64,000 nt of DNA from JAJYRX01 sp041655275 (GCA_041655275.1 JBBAFU010000006.1:1-64000), one strand, 5' to 3'. Shown: positions 7,154 through 17,210, counted from the first letter of the stretch. Program-made: numbers and translations. Notes: generated by a model not told the origin, from the letters alone.

Positions 7154-7947
7154 GCCATCGCCTCACCAGCGGCATCAGATGAAGTCGGCTCTACATTGTC
7201 AGTACCCAGATAAGCGTTTATCACTTCCGGATGGCGACGGATCTCGTCCGGTGTACCGGTGGCCAGGATGCGTCCGGCGACCAGAACCGATATACGGTCT
7301 GCAAGGCTGAACACCGCCTGCATATCGTGCTCGATCAGAAGCATGGCGCAGCGCCCGCGCAGGGATGCGATCAGCTCGGTGAGGCGCCGGCTTTCATCCG
7401 GCCCCATGCCCGCCATGGGCTCATCCAGCAGCAGCACCTGCGGCTCACCCGCAAGAGCAAGCGCAAACTCGAGCTTGCGCTGCTCGCCATGCGGCAGATC
7501 ACCGGCCGGCCGGTTCAACCCGGCGGCATCCAGTGCGCACAACTGTGCCAGTGCATGAGCGCGCACCACCAGTCCGTCTTCCTGATGGCGAGGACGCCAG
7601 AAACGAAAGCTGCTGCCGGCACTCGCCTGGGCCGCCAGCAAAAGATTGTCCATCACCGAAAGGCGTGCAAAAAGATTGGTGATCTGAAAGGAGCGCCCCA
7701 GGCCTGCGCGGATACGCTCATGCGCAGGCATGCGGGTGATGTCCCTGCCCTGCAGCCACAAGCTGCCGCGATCCGGTACTAGACTGCCCGCGAGCAAATG
7801 GATCAGCGTGGACTTGCCCGCGCCATTGGGGCCGATGAGCGCGTGGATCTCGCCCTCGCCCACCGTCAGGGAGACACCGTCGATGGCACGCAATGCGCCA
7901 AACTGGCGCACCAGATCGCGGCTTTCCAGAATCCCGTGTGCGCTCAC
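7150..7947 (-). CDS. livG: Branched-chain amino acid-type ABC transporter ATPase LivG
   Basis: The 265-residue ATPase starts at GTG 7947, which overlaps the livM stop as GTGA; upstream in-frame codons lie inside livM in another frame and are not coding. Walker A is GPNGAGKST (~39-47), the LivG-specific degenerate signature is LPHGEQRKLE, and Walker B is VLLLDEPMAG. The C-terminal tail (RRHPEVINAYLGTD) is the usual LivG extension. It forms the second nucleotide-binding subunit of the importer. Confidence 0.92.
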   Translation of the reverse strand: MSAHGILESRDLVRQFGALRAIDGVSLTVGEGEIHALIGPNGAGKSTLIHLLAGSLVPDRGSLWLQGRDITRMPAHERIRAGLGRSFQITNLFARLSVMDNLLLAAQASAGSSFRFWRPRHQEDGLVVRAHALAQLCALDAAGLNRPAGDLPHGEQRKLEFALALAGEPQVLLLDEPMAGMGPDESRRLTELIASLRGRCAMLLIEHDMQAVFSLADRISVLVAGRILATGTPDEIRRHPEVINAYLGTDNVEPTSSDAAGEAMA

Positions 7948-8888
7948 GTGCCCGCTTTCCTGTCGACACCCAGGCCCAGCCCGGCCAGGCCCCTGGGCGC
8001 AAAGAACACGATGAGCAACAGCATGACGCCCAGCGGCAGATGCCAGAACTCGGTCAGCTGACGCAGGATCTCTTCGAGCGTCAGCATCACGATTGCGCCC
8101 GCCGCGCCGCCGTGGCGCAGACCCATGCCGCCCACCAGAACCATGATGACGAGATGGGCAGACTGCGTCCAGTGCATCATGCCGGGCGAGACGAACAGAT
8201 TGTGATCCGCCAGGAGGGCACCCGCAAGGCCTGCCATGACGCCGCTGAGCACAAAGGCGCACAGCTGGAGCCGCTGCACCGGATAGCCCAGCGCCTCCAT
8301 GCGTTCTGCGTTTTCGCGTACGCCCGCCAGCGCCTTGCCGAAACGCGACTCGACCAGACGCCCGAACAGCCAGGAGACCAGGACGAAGCATAGCAAGACG
8401 AGGTAATAGAAGACCAGCTCGTCCTCGGTGTCCACCAGCGGCAGCCGGCTGCGCGCATACAGGTTGACACCATCCTCGCCACCGAACTGGCGCAGCGAGA
8501 TGAAGAAGTAATAGACCATCTGGGCAAACGCCAGCGTGATCATGATGAAATACACGCCACGCGTGCGCAGCGAGATAGCGCCCACCAGCCAGGCAAGCAT
8601 ACCGGCAAGCAGGGCTGCCGCCGGCCAGATCAGCAGGCCCGACTCCAGTCCGGCTGCCGAGAGTATCACCACCCCGTAGGCACCGGCGCCAAAGAAGGCG
8701 GCATGCCCCAGAGCGACCAGACCGCCGTAGCCCAGTACCAGGTTCAGACTGGTGGCGGCAATGGCGAAGATCAGCACCCGGCGCAGCCAGGATACGTAGA
8801 AGTCATCGCCCAGCCACAAGGCCGTCAGGGGAAACAGAACAAGTACACCGAGCAGAACCCACGACCACGCACGACCCGACACTGCCAT
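7944..8888 (-). CDS. livM: Branched-chain amino acid-type ABC transporter permease LivM
   Basis: A 314-residue inner-membrane permease with about nine to ten hydrophobic segments. It has the LivM hallmark LNLVLGYGGLVALGHAAFFGAG and the loop AYGYPVQR-like ENAERMEALGYPVQRLQL that contacts the ATPases. The livH stop is followed by GTGATG, so GTG 8891 or ATG 8888 can start it; I use ATG. It forms the channel with LivH. Confidence 0.92.
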   Translation of the reverse strand: MAVSGRAWSWVLLGVLVLFPLTALWLGDDFYVSWLRRVLIFAIAATSLNLVLGYGGLVALGHAAFFGAGAYGVVILSAAGLESGLLIWPAAALLAGMLAWLVGAISLRTRGVYFIMITLAFAQMVYYFFISLRQFGGEDGVNLYARSRLPLVDTEDELVFYYLVLLCFVLVSWLFGRLVESRFGKALAGVRENAERMEALGYPVQRLQLCAFVLSGVMAGLAGALLADHNLFVSPGMMHWTQSAHLVIMVLVGGMGLRHGGAAGAIVMLTLEEILRQLTEFWHLPLGVMLLLIVFFAPRGLAGLGLGVDRKAGT

Positions 8889-8891
8889 CAC

Positions 8892-9812
8892 TCAGCCTCG
8901 CGCCGGAAACAGGCCGCTGGGACGCAGGACAAGCACGGCGGCCATGAGCAGATAGATGGCAATGGCGGCCAGCGTGGGCCCCACACTCGAAGCCACGGCG
9001 GGCGGGAAGATCGCGCGCAGCACCATGGGCAGAAACGCGCGACCCGCCGTATCCACCATGCCCACCAGCAAGGCGCCGACGAATGCACCCCGGATGGAAC
9101 CAATACCGCCGATGACGATACAGACCAGCGCCATGATGAGGACTTCTTCACCCATGCCCACCTCGACCGCCGTCACCGGCCCCAGCAGGGCGCCGGCCAC
9201 GGCCGCCAGCATGGCGCCCAGGCAGAAAACACCCAGAAACAGCAGAGGCACACGTACACCCATGAGCGTGGCCATGGTCCGGTTCGACGCGCCGGCACGC
9301 ACCAGCACACCTGCGCGTGTGCGCGTGACGAACCAGTACAAGCCCAGCGCCGCCAGCAGTCCAACGGCAATGATCATCAGCCGGTAGGCAGGGTACAGAA
9401 GATCGGGCATCAGCCGTACCGGACCGGCAAGCGCCGCCGGCATGGCCAGCATCACCGGCGCCGGCCCCCAGATCATACGCATCACATCGTTGGCGATCAG
9501 GATGACGGCATAGGTACCCAGCACCTGGGCCAGGTGGTCACGCACCACCAGATGGCGCATGACAAGCAGCTCCAGCACCAGTCCCACGACCAGACTGGCC
9601 GCCATCGCCACACCCACCGCCAGCAGGAAGGAGCCGGTGGCTGCCATGGTCGCGGCCGCCACATAGGCCCCCGCCATGTACAGCGAACCATGCGCCAGAT
9701 TGAGGATATCCATGATGCCGAAGACCAGCGTCAGGCCTGCGGCGATCAGAAACAGCATCAGGCCGAACTGCAGGCCGTTGAGGGCCTGCTCCAGAATCAG
9801 CGTCCACGACAT
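8892..9812 (-). CDS. livH: Branched-chain amino acid-type ABC transporter permease LivH
   Basis: A 306-residue permease with about eight membrane segments. It has the LivH opening (LEQALNGLQFGLMLFLIAAGL) and FGIMDILNLAHGSLYMAGAY, and carries GASNRTMATLMGVRVPLLF as the EAA-like coupling loop. It abuts livM directly and starts 21 bases after livK. It forms the membrane channel with LivM. Confidence 0.92.
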   Translation of the reverse strand: MSWTLILEQALNGLQFGLMLFLIAAGLTLVFGIMDILNLAHGSLYMAGAYVAAATMAATGSFLLAVGVAMAASLVVGLVLELLVMRHLVVRDHLAQVLGTYAVILIANDVMRMIWGPAPVMLAMPAALAGPVRLMPDLLYPAYRLMIIAVGLLAALGLYWFVTRTRAGVLVRAGASNRTMATLMGVRVPLLFLGVFCLGAMLAAVAGALLGPVTAVEVGMGEEVLIMALVCIVIGGIGSIRGAFVGALLVGMVDTAGRAFLPMVLRAIFPPAVASSVGPTLAAIAIYLLMAAVLVLRPSGLFPARG

Positions 9813-9833
9813 CGGGTGTTCAGACCTGCCGTC

Positions 9834-10997
9834 TTACATCTTGCACTGACCGACGAAAGCATCCTGGTATTCGTCGAAGACCTTGCCTACCAGCCGGTTG
9901 GTGATCACCCCCTGATCATCCCGATCGATGACGCGAAGGTAGTACGACTGGATGGGGTAGTGGTTGATGCCATAGCGGAAATCGCCCCGCACCGACTCGA
10001 AATCCGCCTTTTCCAGCGTGGCCACGACGGCGTCGCGATCACTCACATCGCCGTCGAGCTGCGTCACGGCTGCATTGATGGCCATGATGACGTCATAGGC
10101 CTGGGCGGCATAGACGGAAGGGTAGCGACCCTCATATTCCTTGCGGAAGCGCTCGACGAAATGCCGGTTGCGCGGCAAATCCAGATCATGTGCCCACTGT
10201 GCGGTATTGAACATGCCCAGCATGGGCTCGCCCACAGCCTGGATGATGTCCTCGTCCGCAGAGAAACCCGGACCAATGAGCACAATGTCCTCGGACAGGC
10301 CGGCTGACACAAACTGCTTGATGAAGTTGATCCCCATGGCTGCGGGCAGGAAGATGAACAGCGCCTGCGGCTTGGCGGCGCGGATCTGGGCGATTTCGGC
10401 GGCATAGTCGATCTGTCCCAGGCGGGTGTAGATCTCCTGGGACACCTCGCCCTTGTACTCGCGCTTGAAACCATTGAGCGCATCGCGTCCGGCCGGGTAG
10501 TCCGGGCCCATGATGATCACGTCGTCATAGCCGCGATCCGAAGCCACCTTGCCGGCAGCCTCGTCAAAAGTATCGTTCTGGTAGGACATGCCGAACCAGA
10601 AACGGTTGCACTGTTCGCCCGCATAATGGCTGGGCCCCGGATTGTTGGACAGATAGGGCACCTGGGCCTTGAACAGCACCGGCCCTACCGCCAGCGCCAC
10701 GTTCGAGCCGATGGGGCCGGTGAAGAAGTCGATCTTGTCCCGCTTCAGGTAACGATTCACCAGCTGGCGTGCCTGATCGGGATTGCCACCCATATCCGTC
10801 TGGATGAACTCTGCCGGCTGCCCTCCCAGGGTACCGCCCAGCTCCTTGATGGCCAGATTGAAACCATCGCGCGCTTCGGCGCCTATGGCGGCAAAGGGGC
10901 CGGAAATATCGTTGGCAATACCAACCTTCAGGGGTGCGGCCGCCACGGCAAGCGGGGCAAGGGCTGCCAGCAGGGCTAACGAGGGCAACAGCTTCAT
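9834..10997 (-). CDS. livK: Periplasmic substrate-binding protein of the liv operon
   Basis: The 387-residue protein has a Sec signal peptide (MKLLPSLALLAALAPLAVAAA) and a type I periplasmic binding fold. The fold shows APLKVGIANDISGPFAAIGAEARDG at the N-terminus, GPIGSNVALAVGPV, and YAAQAYDVIMAINAAV near the end. It captures the substrate and delivers it to LivHM. ATG 10997 is chosen because an upstream in-frame start (11030) would place 11 polar residues before the signal. It is the first gene of the operon. About 220 bases of non-coding DNA separate it from the divergent channel gene and must hold both promoters. The ligand is unknown. Confidence 0.9.
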   Translation of the reverse strand: MKLLPSLALLAALAPLAVAAAPLKVGIANDISGPFAAIGAEARDGFNLAIKELGGTLGGQPAEFIQTDMGGNPDQARQLVNRYLKRDKIDFFTGPIGSNVALAVGPVLFKAQVPYLSNNPGPSHYAGEQCNRFWFGMSYQNDTFDEAAGKVASDRGYDDVIIMGPDYPAGRDALNGFKREYKGEVSQEIYTRLGQIDYAAEIAQIRAAKPQALFIFLPAAMGINFIKQFVSAGLSEDIVLIGPGFSADEDIIQAVGEPMLGMFNTAQWAHDLDLPRNRHFVERFRKEYEGRYPSVYAAQAYDVIMAINAAVTQLDGDVSDRDAVVATLEKADFESVRGDFRYGINHYPIQSYYLRVIDRDDQGVITNRLVGKVFDEYQDAFVGQCKM

Positions 10998-11219
10998 GAT
11001 GGGTCTCCCGAAGCAGGCCGGAGGAAACACCCCGCGGCCATCGTTTTATTGAGGGTGCAATACTACAGGCTTTGGTAAACGCCCGGATCACAGCATTCTA
11101 ACCGCAGAATGCCGCCGTCGCCTTCACTGGCCAGACGCCGGGCCTGAATGGTACCCTGCCCCTTTTGGCTGGGCATTTTCGGCATGACTGCACCCGACCT
11201 CGCTTCCCTCCGGCGACCA

Positions 11220-13562
11220 ATGACCAGGCTGAGATCGTATCTGGTCTGTCTGCTCCTGCTGATGGCTCTGGTATGGCTGCCCCTGCCGGGCAATGCACAG
11301 GAAACGGCACCGGCGAGCTACGGAATACTGGCCGACCTGCTGGAGAACCCGCAATCGCGCGATCAGCTCATCCAGGAACTGCGGCGCCTGGCCGGCGATC
11401 CGCCGGCAGCACCGGCGGCGGCACCGACACGCTCCCTGCTCGACGTCGACCTGCCCGGAAGCCAAATTTCATGGCGACTGCAGCGCCTGGCGAGCGAGCT
11501 TCAGACCAACTTCTCGCAAACCGTGCGTCTGGCGGGTCAGATAATGCGCGGGGAAAGCGTACCGGGCATCAGTATGCAGCGCTCACTGCCGGCACTCCAG
11601 AGCCTGGCGCTCGCCCTGCTGGTTGTCGTGCTCACATGGCACACGCTGCACATCGTCCTGCGGGCTACGCTGGCCCGGCTGGAGCAATGGGTGGCCCGCA
11701 AGAACCGGGAAGCCGACACCCGCCGGGCTGCCACGCGCCGCCGCACCTCGCTGCACCAGCTCACCACGCACAGCAACGGGCGCAAGCTCATCGCCGTCAT
11801 CCTTGCTTTCGCGCTCAATCTGCTGATGATAGGCGTGTCGGCGCTCGCCGGCTATGGAAGCGTCGTCGTGGCGCCACTGGGCGGCCCCATGAGCGCATTG
11901 GCGGCCACCCAGTTTCTGACGGCATTCATGGTCGTGCAGGGCCTCAAGACAATATCGATCGCCACCTTCAGTCCAAACTATCCCGGCCTGCGCCTGCTGC
12001 CCATGCCGACCGGCGCGGCGCGTTTCTGGAATCGCTGGTTGGGAAACATTCTGGGCATCACGGGATATACGCTGCTGCTGGTCGTACCCATGATCCAGGC
12101 CCTGATGATCCCGGCACTGGGGCATATCCTGGGTCTGTTCGTGATGACGGCGGTGTATGTGTACGCCACAAACGTGATCTGGTCGCGACGCCATATTGTG
12201 CGTCGGGCCCTGGAACAGCATGCCGACGACGCCAGCGCCGCGCTTTCCGGCACCTTGCTGCGTGTGCTGGCGCGCACCTGGCACTGGCTGGTGATCGCTT
12301 ATTTCAGCGTGCTCTTCATTGTCAGCCAGACCGACTCGCAGGAAGCCCTCGGTTTCATGGGTCAGGCCACGGCGCAGACCCTGATCGCGCTGCTGGTGGG
12401 CAGCACCCTGATTGCCATGGTATCGAACCGGGTTGCGCGACGCATCGAACTGCCGCACCAATGGCGCAGGACCCTGCCCTCACTGGAAGCACGCATCAAT
12501 GCCTATGTGCCCGCCTTTCTGCGCGGCGTGCGCCTGTTCATCTTCATTGCAACCAGCCTCGTGATACTGGATGCCTGGCATGCCTTCAATCTGGCTGACT
12601 GGCTGTTTTCCACGCAGGCCCAGGCCTTTCTGTCCACAATTCTCCATATCGCCATCATCCTGCTGATCGCCGCAATCAGCTGGACGGTGCTCGCAGCGAT
12701 GATAGAGCATCGCCTGGGCAAGTCGGGTGGTCCCCACGGCCCGACCGAAAGAGAGAAAACCCTGCTCATGCTGCTGCGCAGTGCTGCTGCAGTCACCATT
12801 ACCACGCTGACCACCCTGGTCGTGCTTTCGCAGATCGGCATCGATATCGGGCCACTGGTCGCCGGGGCCGGGGTTGCCGGTCTGGCCATTGGTTTCGGCG
12901 CTCAGAAGCTGGTGCAGGATGTGATCACCGGCATCTTCATCCAGCTGGAAAACGGCATGAACCAGAATGATGTGGTGCAGGTGGCCGGGCTGTTTGGCAC
13001 CGTCGAGCGGATCAGCATCCGCTCGGTCGTCATCCGCACCATGGACGGCGGCTATCACCTGATTCCGTTTTCTGCGATAGACAAGCTTGCCAACCACACG
13101 CGGGACTACGGCTACCATTACGGCGAATATCGCATCGCCCACCGTGAAAGCGTCGAACATGCGACCGCCCAGTTGCGCGCCGCCTTCGAAGTACTGAAGC
13201 AGGATCCCAAGCTGGCACCCGAGCTGCTGGACGACATCTCCCTGCCCGGCGTCACCTCGCTTGACGAGCGCGGCTTCACGTTGCGGGTACTCATCAAGAC
13301 CACTCCGGGCAACCAGTGGGCCATACAGCGGGCCTTCAACCGGCTGGTCAAGGAACATTTCGACGCCGCCGGCATCGAGATCCCCTACCCCCAGACGGTC
13401 GTACACTTCGGGCGCGATCGCCACGGGCATGCCGCACCCGTCGACGTGCGTCAGCTGAGCAACATCGAAGATGCACTGTTCGGCCGGAATGCACCGGGCC
13501 AGACACGCCGGGTGGCCACAAAAGAGGCCGGCGTTGAACCGACGCCCGGCACCGAGACCTGA
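11220..13562 (+). CDS. YbiO-like mechanosensitive ion channel (MscS family)
   Basis: The ~780-residue protein starts with a signal peptide (MTRLRSYLVCLLLLMALVWL, cleavage near NAQ) and has a periplasmic N-domain and many membrane segments. The pore helix and MscS beta-domain are near residues 535-620 (VAGAGVAGLAIGFGAQKLVQ, DVVQVAGLFGTVERISIRS) and the vestibule domain comes last. The length and layout match E. coli YbiO (about 740 residues), a moderate-conductance channel that opens on osmotic downshift. ATG 11220 gives the best signal peptide; in-frame starts at 11148 and 11184 exist. alkA follows 9 bases later, so the two may be co-transcribed. Confidence 0.85.
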   Translation: MTRLRSYLVCLLLLMALVWLPLPGNAQETAPASYGILADLLENPQSRDQLIQELRRLAGDPPAAPAAAPTRSLLDVDLPGSQISWRLQRLASELQTNFSQTVRLAGQIMRGESVPGISMQRSLPALQSLALALLVVVLTWHTLHIVLRATLARLEQWVARKNREADTRRAATRRRTSLHQLTTHSNGRKLIAVILAFALNLLMIGVSALAGYGSVVVAPLGGPMSALAATQFLTAFMVVQGLKTISIATFSPNYPGLRLLPMPTGAARFWNRWLGNILGITGYTLLLVVPMIQALMIPALGHILGLFVMTAVYVYATNVIWSRRHIVRRALEQHADDASAALSGTLLRVLARTWHWLVIAYFSVLFIVSQTDSQEALGFMGQATAQTLIALLVGSTLIAMVSNRVARRIELPHQWRRTLPSLEARINAYVPAFLRGVRLFIFIATSLVILDAWHAFNLADWLFSTQAQAFLSTILHIAIILLIAAISWTVLAAMIEHRLGKSGGPHGPTEREKTLLMLLRSAAAVTITTLTTLVVLSQIGIDIGPLVAGAGVAGLAIGFGAQKLVQDVITGIFIQLENGMNQNDVVQVAGLFGTVERISIRSVVIRTMDGGYHLIPFSAIDKLANHTRDYGYHYGEYRIAHRESVEHATAQLRAAFEVLKQDPKLAPELLDDISLPGVTSLDERGFTLRVLIKTTPGNQWAIQRAFNRLVKEHFDAAGIEIPYPQTVVHFGRDRHGHAAPVDVRQLSNIEDALFGRNAPGQTRRVATKEAGVEPTPGTET

Positions 13563-13571
13563 GGCCGGCCT

Positions 13572-14462
13572 ATGCACACCGATTGCCAGATCACACTTCC
13601 CGCAGACTTTCGCAGCAATGATTTCCTGCGCTACCACCTGCGTGATGATGCGGGCGGAAGCGAAGCGTCGACCGCCGACGGTCTGCGCAAGGGGCTGGCC
13701 TGGCATGGCCGCCCCGCCCTGCTCGACATTGCCCTCTCGGATCGCCGGCTGGATGCCCGCATGCGTGTTGACGGCGGCCCTGCGCCATCGCAAGCCGAAT
13801 TGCGCGCAATGCTGGTGCGCATGACGGGGCTGGATCAGGATATTGCCGGCTTCGAGGCGGCAGTGGCCGCACACCCGAGCCTGGGCCCGCTGGTGAAGGC
13901 GCAGTCAGGCCTGCGTGTGGCTGTCACCGCCACACCATTCGAAGCCCTGGCCTGGGCAGTGCTGGGCCAGCAGATCAGTGTCAAGGCTGCTACCGCCATC
14001 CGGCGGCGTTTCGTGCAGGCGGCCGGCCTGCACCACCCGGATGGCCTGTACTGCCATCCGGATGCCGCCATCGTTGCAGCCATGTCACAGGAAACCATGC
14101 AGGCGGCCGGCCTGTCACGCACCAAGGCGCAAACGCTGGAATTGATCAGTCATGCCGTCGTCGACGGTCGTCTGCCTCTGGATGCCTGGCTCGACGCGCC
14201 GCCCATTCCGGACATGCAGGACCAGTTGCTGGCCCTGCGCGGCATTGGCCCCTGGACCGCCAGCTATACCCTGCTGCGCGGCTATGGCTGGCTGGACGGT
14301 TCACTGCACGGCGATGTCGCCGTGCGCAATGCCCTGGGCACCCTGCTGGGGCAGGAAAAGGCGGCCTCGACCGCGCAGACCCAGGCCTGGCTGGCCGACT
14401 TCACGCCCTGGCGGGCACTGGCGGCCGCCCACCTGTGGGCGTCACGCGCGCTTCAGGCCTGA
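13572..14462 (+). CDS. alkA: DNA-3-methyladenine glycosylase II (AlkA type)
   Basis: A 296-residue base-excision repair enzyme of the HhH-GPD superfamily that removes alkylated bases. The N-terminal AlkA-type domain covers ~1-110. The helix-hairpin-helix (LLALRGIGPWTASYTLL, ~220-236) is followed by the catalytic Asp in HGDVAVRNAL. AVLGQQISVKAAT is the classic AlkA core motif. It lacks an Ada domain. It begins 9 bases after the channel gene with GAGG 6 bases before the ATG. Confidence 0.9.
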   Translation: MHTDCQITLPADFRSNDFLRYHLRDDAGGSEASTADGLRKGLAWHGRPALLDIALSDRRLDARMRVDGGPAPSQAELRAMLVRMTGLDQDIAGFEAAVAAHPSLGPLVKAQSGLRVAVTATPFEALAWAVLGQQISVKAATAIRRRFVQAAGLHHPDGLYCHPDAAIVAAMSQETMQAAGLSRTKAQTLELISHAVVDGRLPLDAWLDAPPIPDMQDQLLALRGIGPWTASYTLLRGYGWLDGSLHGDVAVRNALGTLLGQEKAASTAQTQAWLADFTPWRALAAAHLWASRALQA

Positions 14463-14491
14463 AAACCCGCCGAAGCGAACGCCTGACTCCG

Positions 14492-15493
14492 CTACCTGGC
14501 GGCAGCCACCGCCTTCTGCCACAGTCCGATGATCTCGTCATAACGTGCTGCCGCTTCCATGGGATCCGTGGGTTCCACCTTGAAATCCGACACGTTGGGC
14601 AGCTTGGTCAGTGCCGCAACATCGATGTCGGCGCGCGTGGGCCGGCGGAAATTCTGCACCAGCTCGGCCTCCTGTACCGCCTTGGACAGCAGGATGTCGT
14701 AGATCTGATGCGCCGCTTCGGCGCCATTGCGCGGATTCTTGATGACGGCCACTGCCTCGGGAGCCACAAATGCGCCATCTTCCGGATAGACAATGCTTAT
14801 CCCTTTCTGTCCGCCGGCAATGTAGGCGTAGGCGGCATATTCCATGGTGATGCCAATTGGATACTCACCATTTGCGACGCTTTTGTACACCTGGCCCGAG
14901 CTCTTGGAGACATCGACATTGGCGGCCAGCTGATTCAGTCCGTCCGCACCGTACAGCTGGTGGATGCCATAGACCTGGTCATAGGCACTGCCCGAGCTGC
15001 CTGCATCACCGATGATGATCTTGCCTTTCCACTTGGGATCGAAAAGATCACTCCAGCGCGTGGGTGCGGGCATACCCCGCAGCTGACGCTCGTTGACCAT
15101 GATGATCATCACGTGCGCGTTCGTACCCGTCCACAGCTTATCCTTGCCGATGAACTGCGGGTCCATGCCTGCAGCTTCAGGCGAGACATAGCTCTCGAAA
15201 TTATGCGCAAAGGCGGCCATAGTACCGAAACCCCCGCCCCAGACGACATCGCCCAGGGGGTTGGCGACTTCCGCCTCGATGCGTTTCATCAGGGCGCCCG
15301 TGCCCGAGGTCACCTTCTGCACCTTCAGATCGGGCGCGACATCGCGCGCAATATCCAGCGCCGTGTCTATCACCTGCACATTGTTGGAGGTGTAGATCAC
15401 CGCCTCGGCCGCCACGCCGGCCTGCCCCCACATCAGGGCTGCGCTGGCCAGCACCGGTAATACGAGGCGCTTCAGGCCTGTTGTCATTTGCAT
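14492..15493 (-). CDS. ABC transporter periplasmic binding protein, Fbp/Afu (iron/phosphonate) type
   Basis: The 333-residue protein has a signal peptide (TGLKRLVLPVLASAALMW ... VAA) and the fold of family 1 solute-binding proteins. Hallmarks are VIYTSNN, SGTGALMKRIEAE, GDVVWGGGFGTMAAF and FDPKWKGKIIIGDAGSSGSAY. The operon type resembles FbpABC/AfuABC, but the twin tyrosines of FbpA-type iron binders are not seen (the region reads EYAAYAYIAGG). The cargo may therefore be another anion or a polyol phosphate rather than ferric iron. ATG 15493 has AAGGAC upstream. It is the last gene of the operon, 52 bases after the permease. Confidence 0.8.
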   Translation of the reverse strand: MQMTTGLKRLVLPVLASAALMWGQAGVAAEAVIYTSNNVQVIDTALDIARDVAPDLKVQKVTSGTGALMKRIEAEVANPLGDVVWGGGFGTMAAFAHNFESYVSPEAAGMDPQFIGKDKLWTGTNAHVMIIMVNERQLRGMPAPTRWSDLFDPKWKGKIIIGDAGSSGSAYDQVYGIHQLYGADGLNQLAANVDVSKSSGQVYKSVANGEYPIGITMEYAAYAYIAGGQKGISIVYPEDGAFVAPEAVAVIKNPRNGAEAAHQIYDILLSKAVQEAELVQNFRRPTRADIDVAALTKLPNVSDFKVEPTDPMEAAARYDEIIGLWQKAVAAAR

Positions 15494-15545
15494 GATTCTT
15501 GTCCTTGAGTGTGATGATAAAACCTGATCACAGGCCGCAGATGCT

Positions 15546-17210
15546 TCAACGACCGCCGAACAGATCCAGTTTGAGGAAACGCACGGCCAGATAGACGGGC
15601 ACCAGGATGACCACCATGAGCATGACCCCATACGATGAGGCCGTGGCCAGATAACCCGCATCGATCTGGCGGAACATCTGTATGGGCATGGTTTCCATGC
15701 CGCCATAGTACAACACGATGGTGGCGGAAATTTCCGCCAGTGAAGTGACCCACATCAGGATGGCGGCGGCAAGAATCGCCGGCTTCATCAGCGGCAGAAC
15801 CACCTTGAAGAAACTGGCCAGTGGCGCCACACCAAGATTGATGGATGCCTCCTCTATCGAGTCGGGAATACTGTAGAGCGAGGACGAGGCCGAGCGGATG
15901 GAAAACGGCACCTTGCGCACGAAATAGGCGGCCGCCATGATCACCCAGGTTCCCGTGAGCACCAGGAAGCCGCTGTTGTAGGTATGGATGAGCGCAATGC
16001 CCAGCACCGTCCCCGAAATGGCCAGGGGCAGCATGACGACATAGTCCAGCACGCCCACGACCCACATGCGCTTCTTGACGATGAGGTAGCTGGTGACGAT
16101 GGCGAAGAAAGTCCCGGCCACGGTCGCCACACTCGCCAGCATGACGGAATTGATGATGGGCTCGGGCGCATAGCGCAACGCCCTGATCATGTTGTCCAGC
16201 GTGAACTGCCCATACTGCATCACCGGCCCGCTGGCCTTGGTGAAGGCGCCGACGATGACGATGCTGGCAGGAATCATGGAAAACGCCACGAACACCACGG
16301 CGACACCGGTCAGCAACACGGCGGCCATCCCCCGGGCACGCACGGGACGGGGCGCCCGCCCCTGCTGCATGTGATAGGTCTTGCGCTCCACCAGGCGCTT
16401 CTGCACGAACAGCACCAGACCGACCAGCACCACCGAGGCCACCGCAAGCACGCTCTGCATGGTGGGATCACCCCCCATTTCGGAGAGAAATGTCGTGTAG
16501 GTGAGCGAAGACAACACATCGACGCGGCCGCCCACGATCATGGGGATGGAAAAATTATCCACCGCCAGCGTGAAGACGATCATGGCATTGATCACCAGCG
16601 CCGGTGCAAGCACCGGCAGGGTCACCGTCAGGGCACGGCGCAGATTGCTGGCACCCAGGTTGACGGCTGCTTCCTCTATGCTGCCATCTATGGCCTTCAG
16701 CGCCGCCAGCATGCCAATATAGACATAGGTGTAGTCATTCAGGATGAGTACGAAACACATCCCGAACCAGCCATAGAAGCTGGGCAGATAGATGCCGAAG
16801 TCTTCCAGGAACAGGCGCACGACGCCGTTGTTCCCCAGCAGCATCAGCCAGGCCTGCGAGACGATGATGTCGGGCAGCACGATGGTGGCCAGCGGCAACA
16901 GCGCCACCACACTCTTGCCCGGGAAGTCATAGCGCGCCACCACATAGGCCAGCGGTGCACCCAGCAACAACGTGCCGGCCACGGACGTCAGCCCCAGCCG
17001 TATGGTGTTGAGGAAAGCTTCGGTATAGGTGCTGTCGGAAAAGAAGGTGCGAAAACCGTCGAGGCTGACCTTGCCGGTCTGCATGTCCAGGGCACTGTGC
17101 TGAAACAGCGTGATCAGGGGCCACAGTACCAGGAGCACCAGCAAGGCCAGGCACAGCATCGCCGTAATGCCCCACGCCGAGGGCCGGTATCTTGCGGACA
17201 GGCCGAACAT
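15546..17210 (-). CDS. ABC transporter permease, two fused permease domains (FbpB/AfuB type)
   Basis: The 554-residue inner-membrane protein has about twelve segments and two tandem BPD-transport domains. Each carries an EAA loop: EEAAVNLGASNLRRALTVTLP (~195) and EEASINLGVAPLASFFKVVLP (~460). Internal duplication is normal for ferric-iron-type permeases, so a single gene makes the whole channel. The ATPase gene ends 5 bases upstream; the binding protein follows. Confidence 0.9.
   Translation of the reverse strand: MFGLSARYRPSAWGITAMLCLALLVLLVLWPLITLFQHSALDMQTGKVSLDGFRTFFSDSTYTEAFLNTIRLGLTSVAGTLLLGAPLAYVVARYDFPGKSVVALLPLATIVLPDIIVSQAWLMLLGNNGVVRLFLEDFGIYLPSFYGWFGMCFVLILNDYTYVYIGMLAALKAIDGSIEEAAVNLGASNLRRALTVTLPVLAPALVINAMIVFTLAVDNFSIPMIVGGRVDVLSSLTYTTFLSEMGGDPTMQSVLAVASVVLVGLVLFVQKRLVERKTYHMQQGRAPRPVRARGMAAVLLTGVAVVFVAFSMIPASIVIVGAFTKASGPVMQYGQFTLDNMIRALRYAPEPIINSVMLASVATVAGTFFAIVTSYLIVKKRMWVVGVLDYVVMLPLAISGTVLGIALIHTYNSGFLVLTGTWVIMAAAYFVRKVPFSIRSASSSLYSIPDSIEEASINLGVAPLASFFKVVLPLMKPAILAAAILMWVTSLAEISATIVLYYGGMETMPIQMFRQIDAGYLATASSYGVMLMVVILVPVYLAVRFLKLDLFGGR

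Noticed and set aside
8703..10307. A 534-codon plus-strand frame opposite livH/livK, very rich in His, Gln and Arg
   Set aside because: Composition is the mirror of hydrophobic membrane-protein codons; livH, livM and livK explain the region.
14440..14500. A terminator between alkA and the binding-protein gene (CTTCAGGCCTGAAAAC)
   Set aside because: The stem is only 6-7 bases and no T run follows in either direction.
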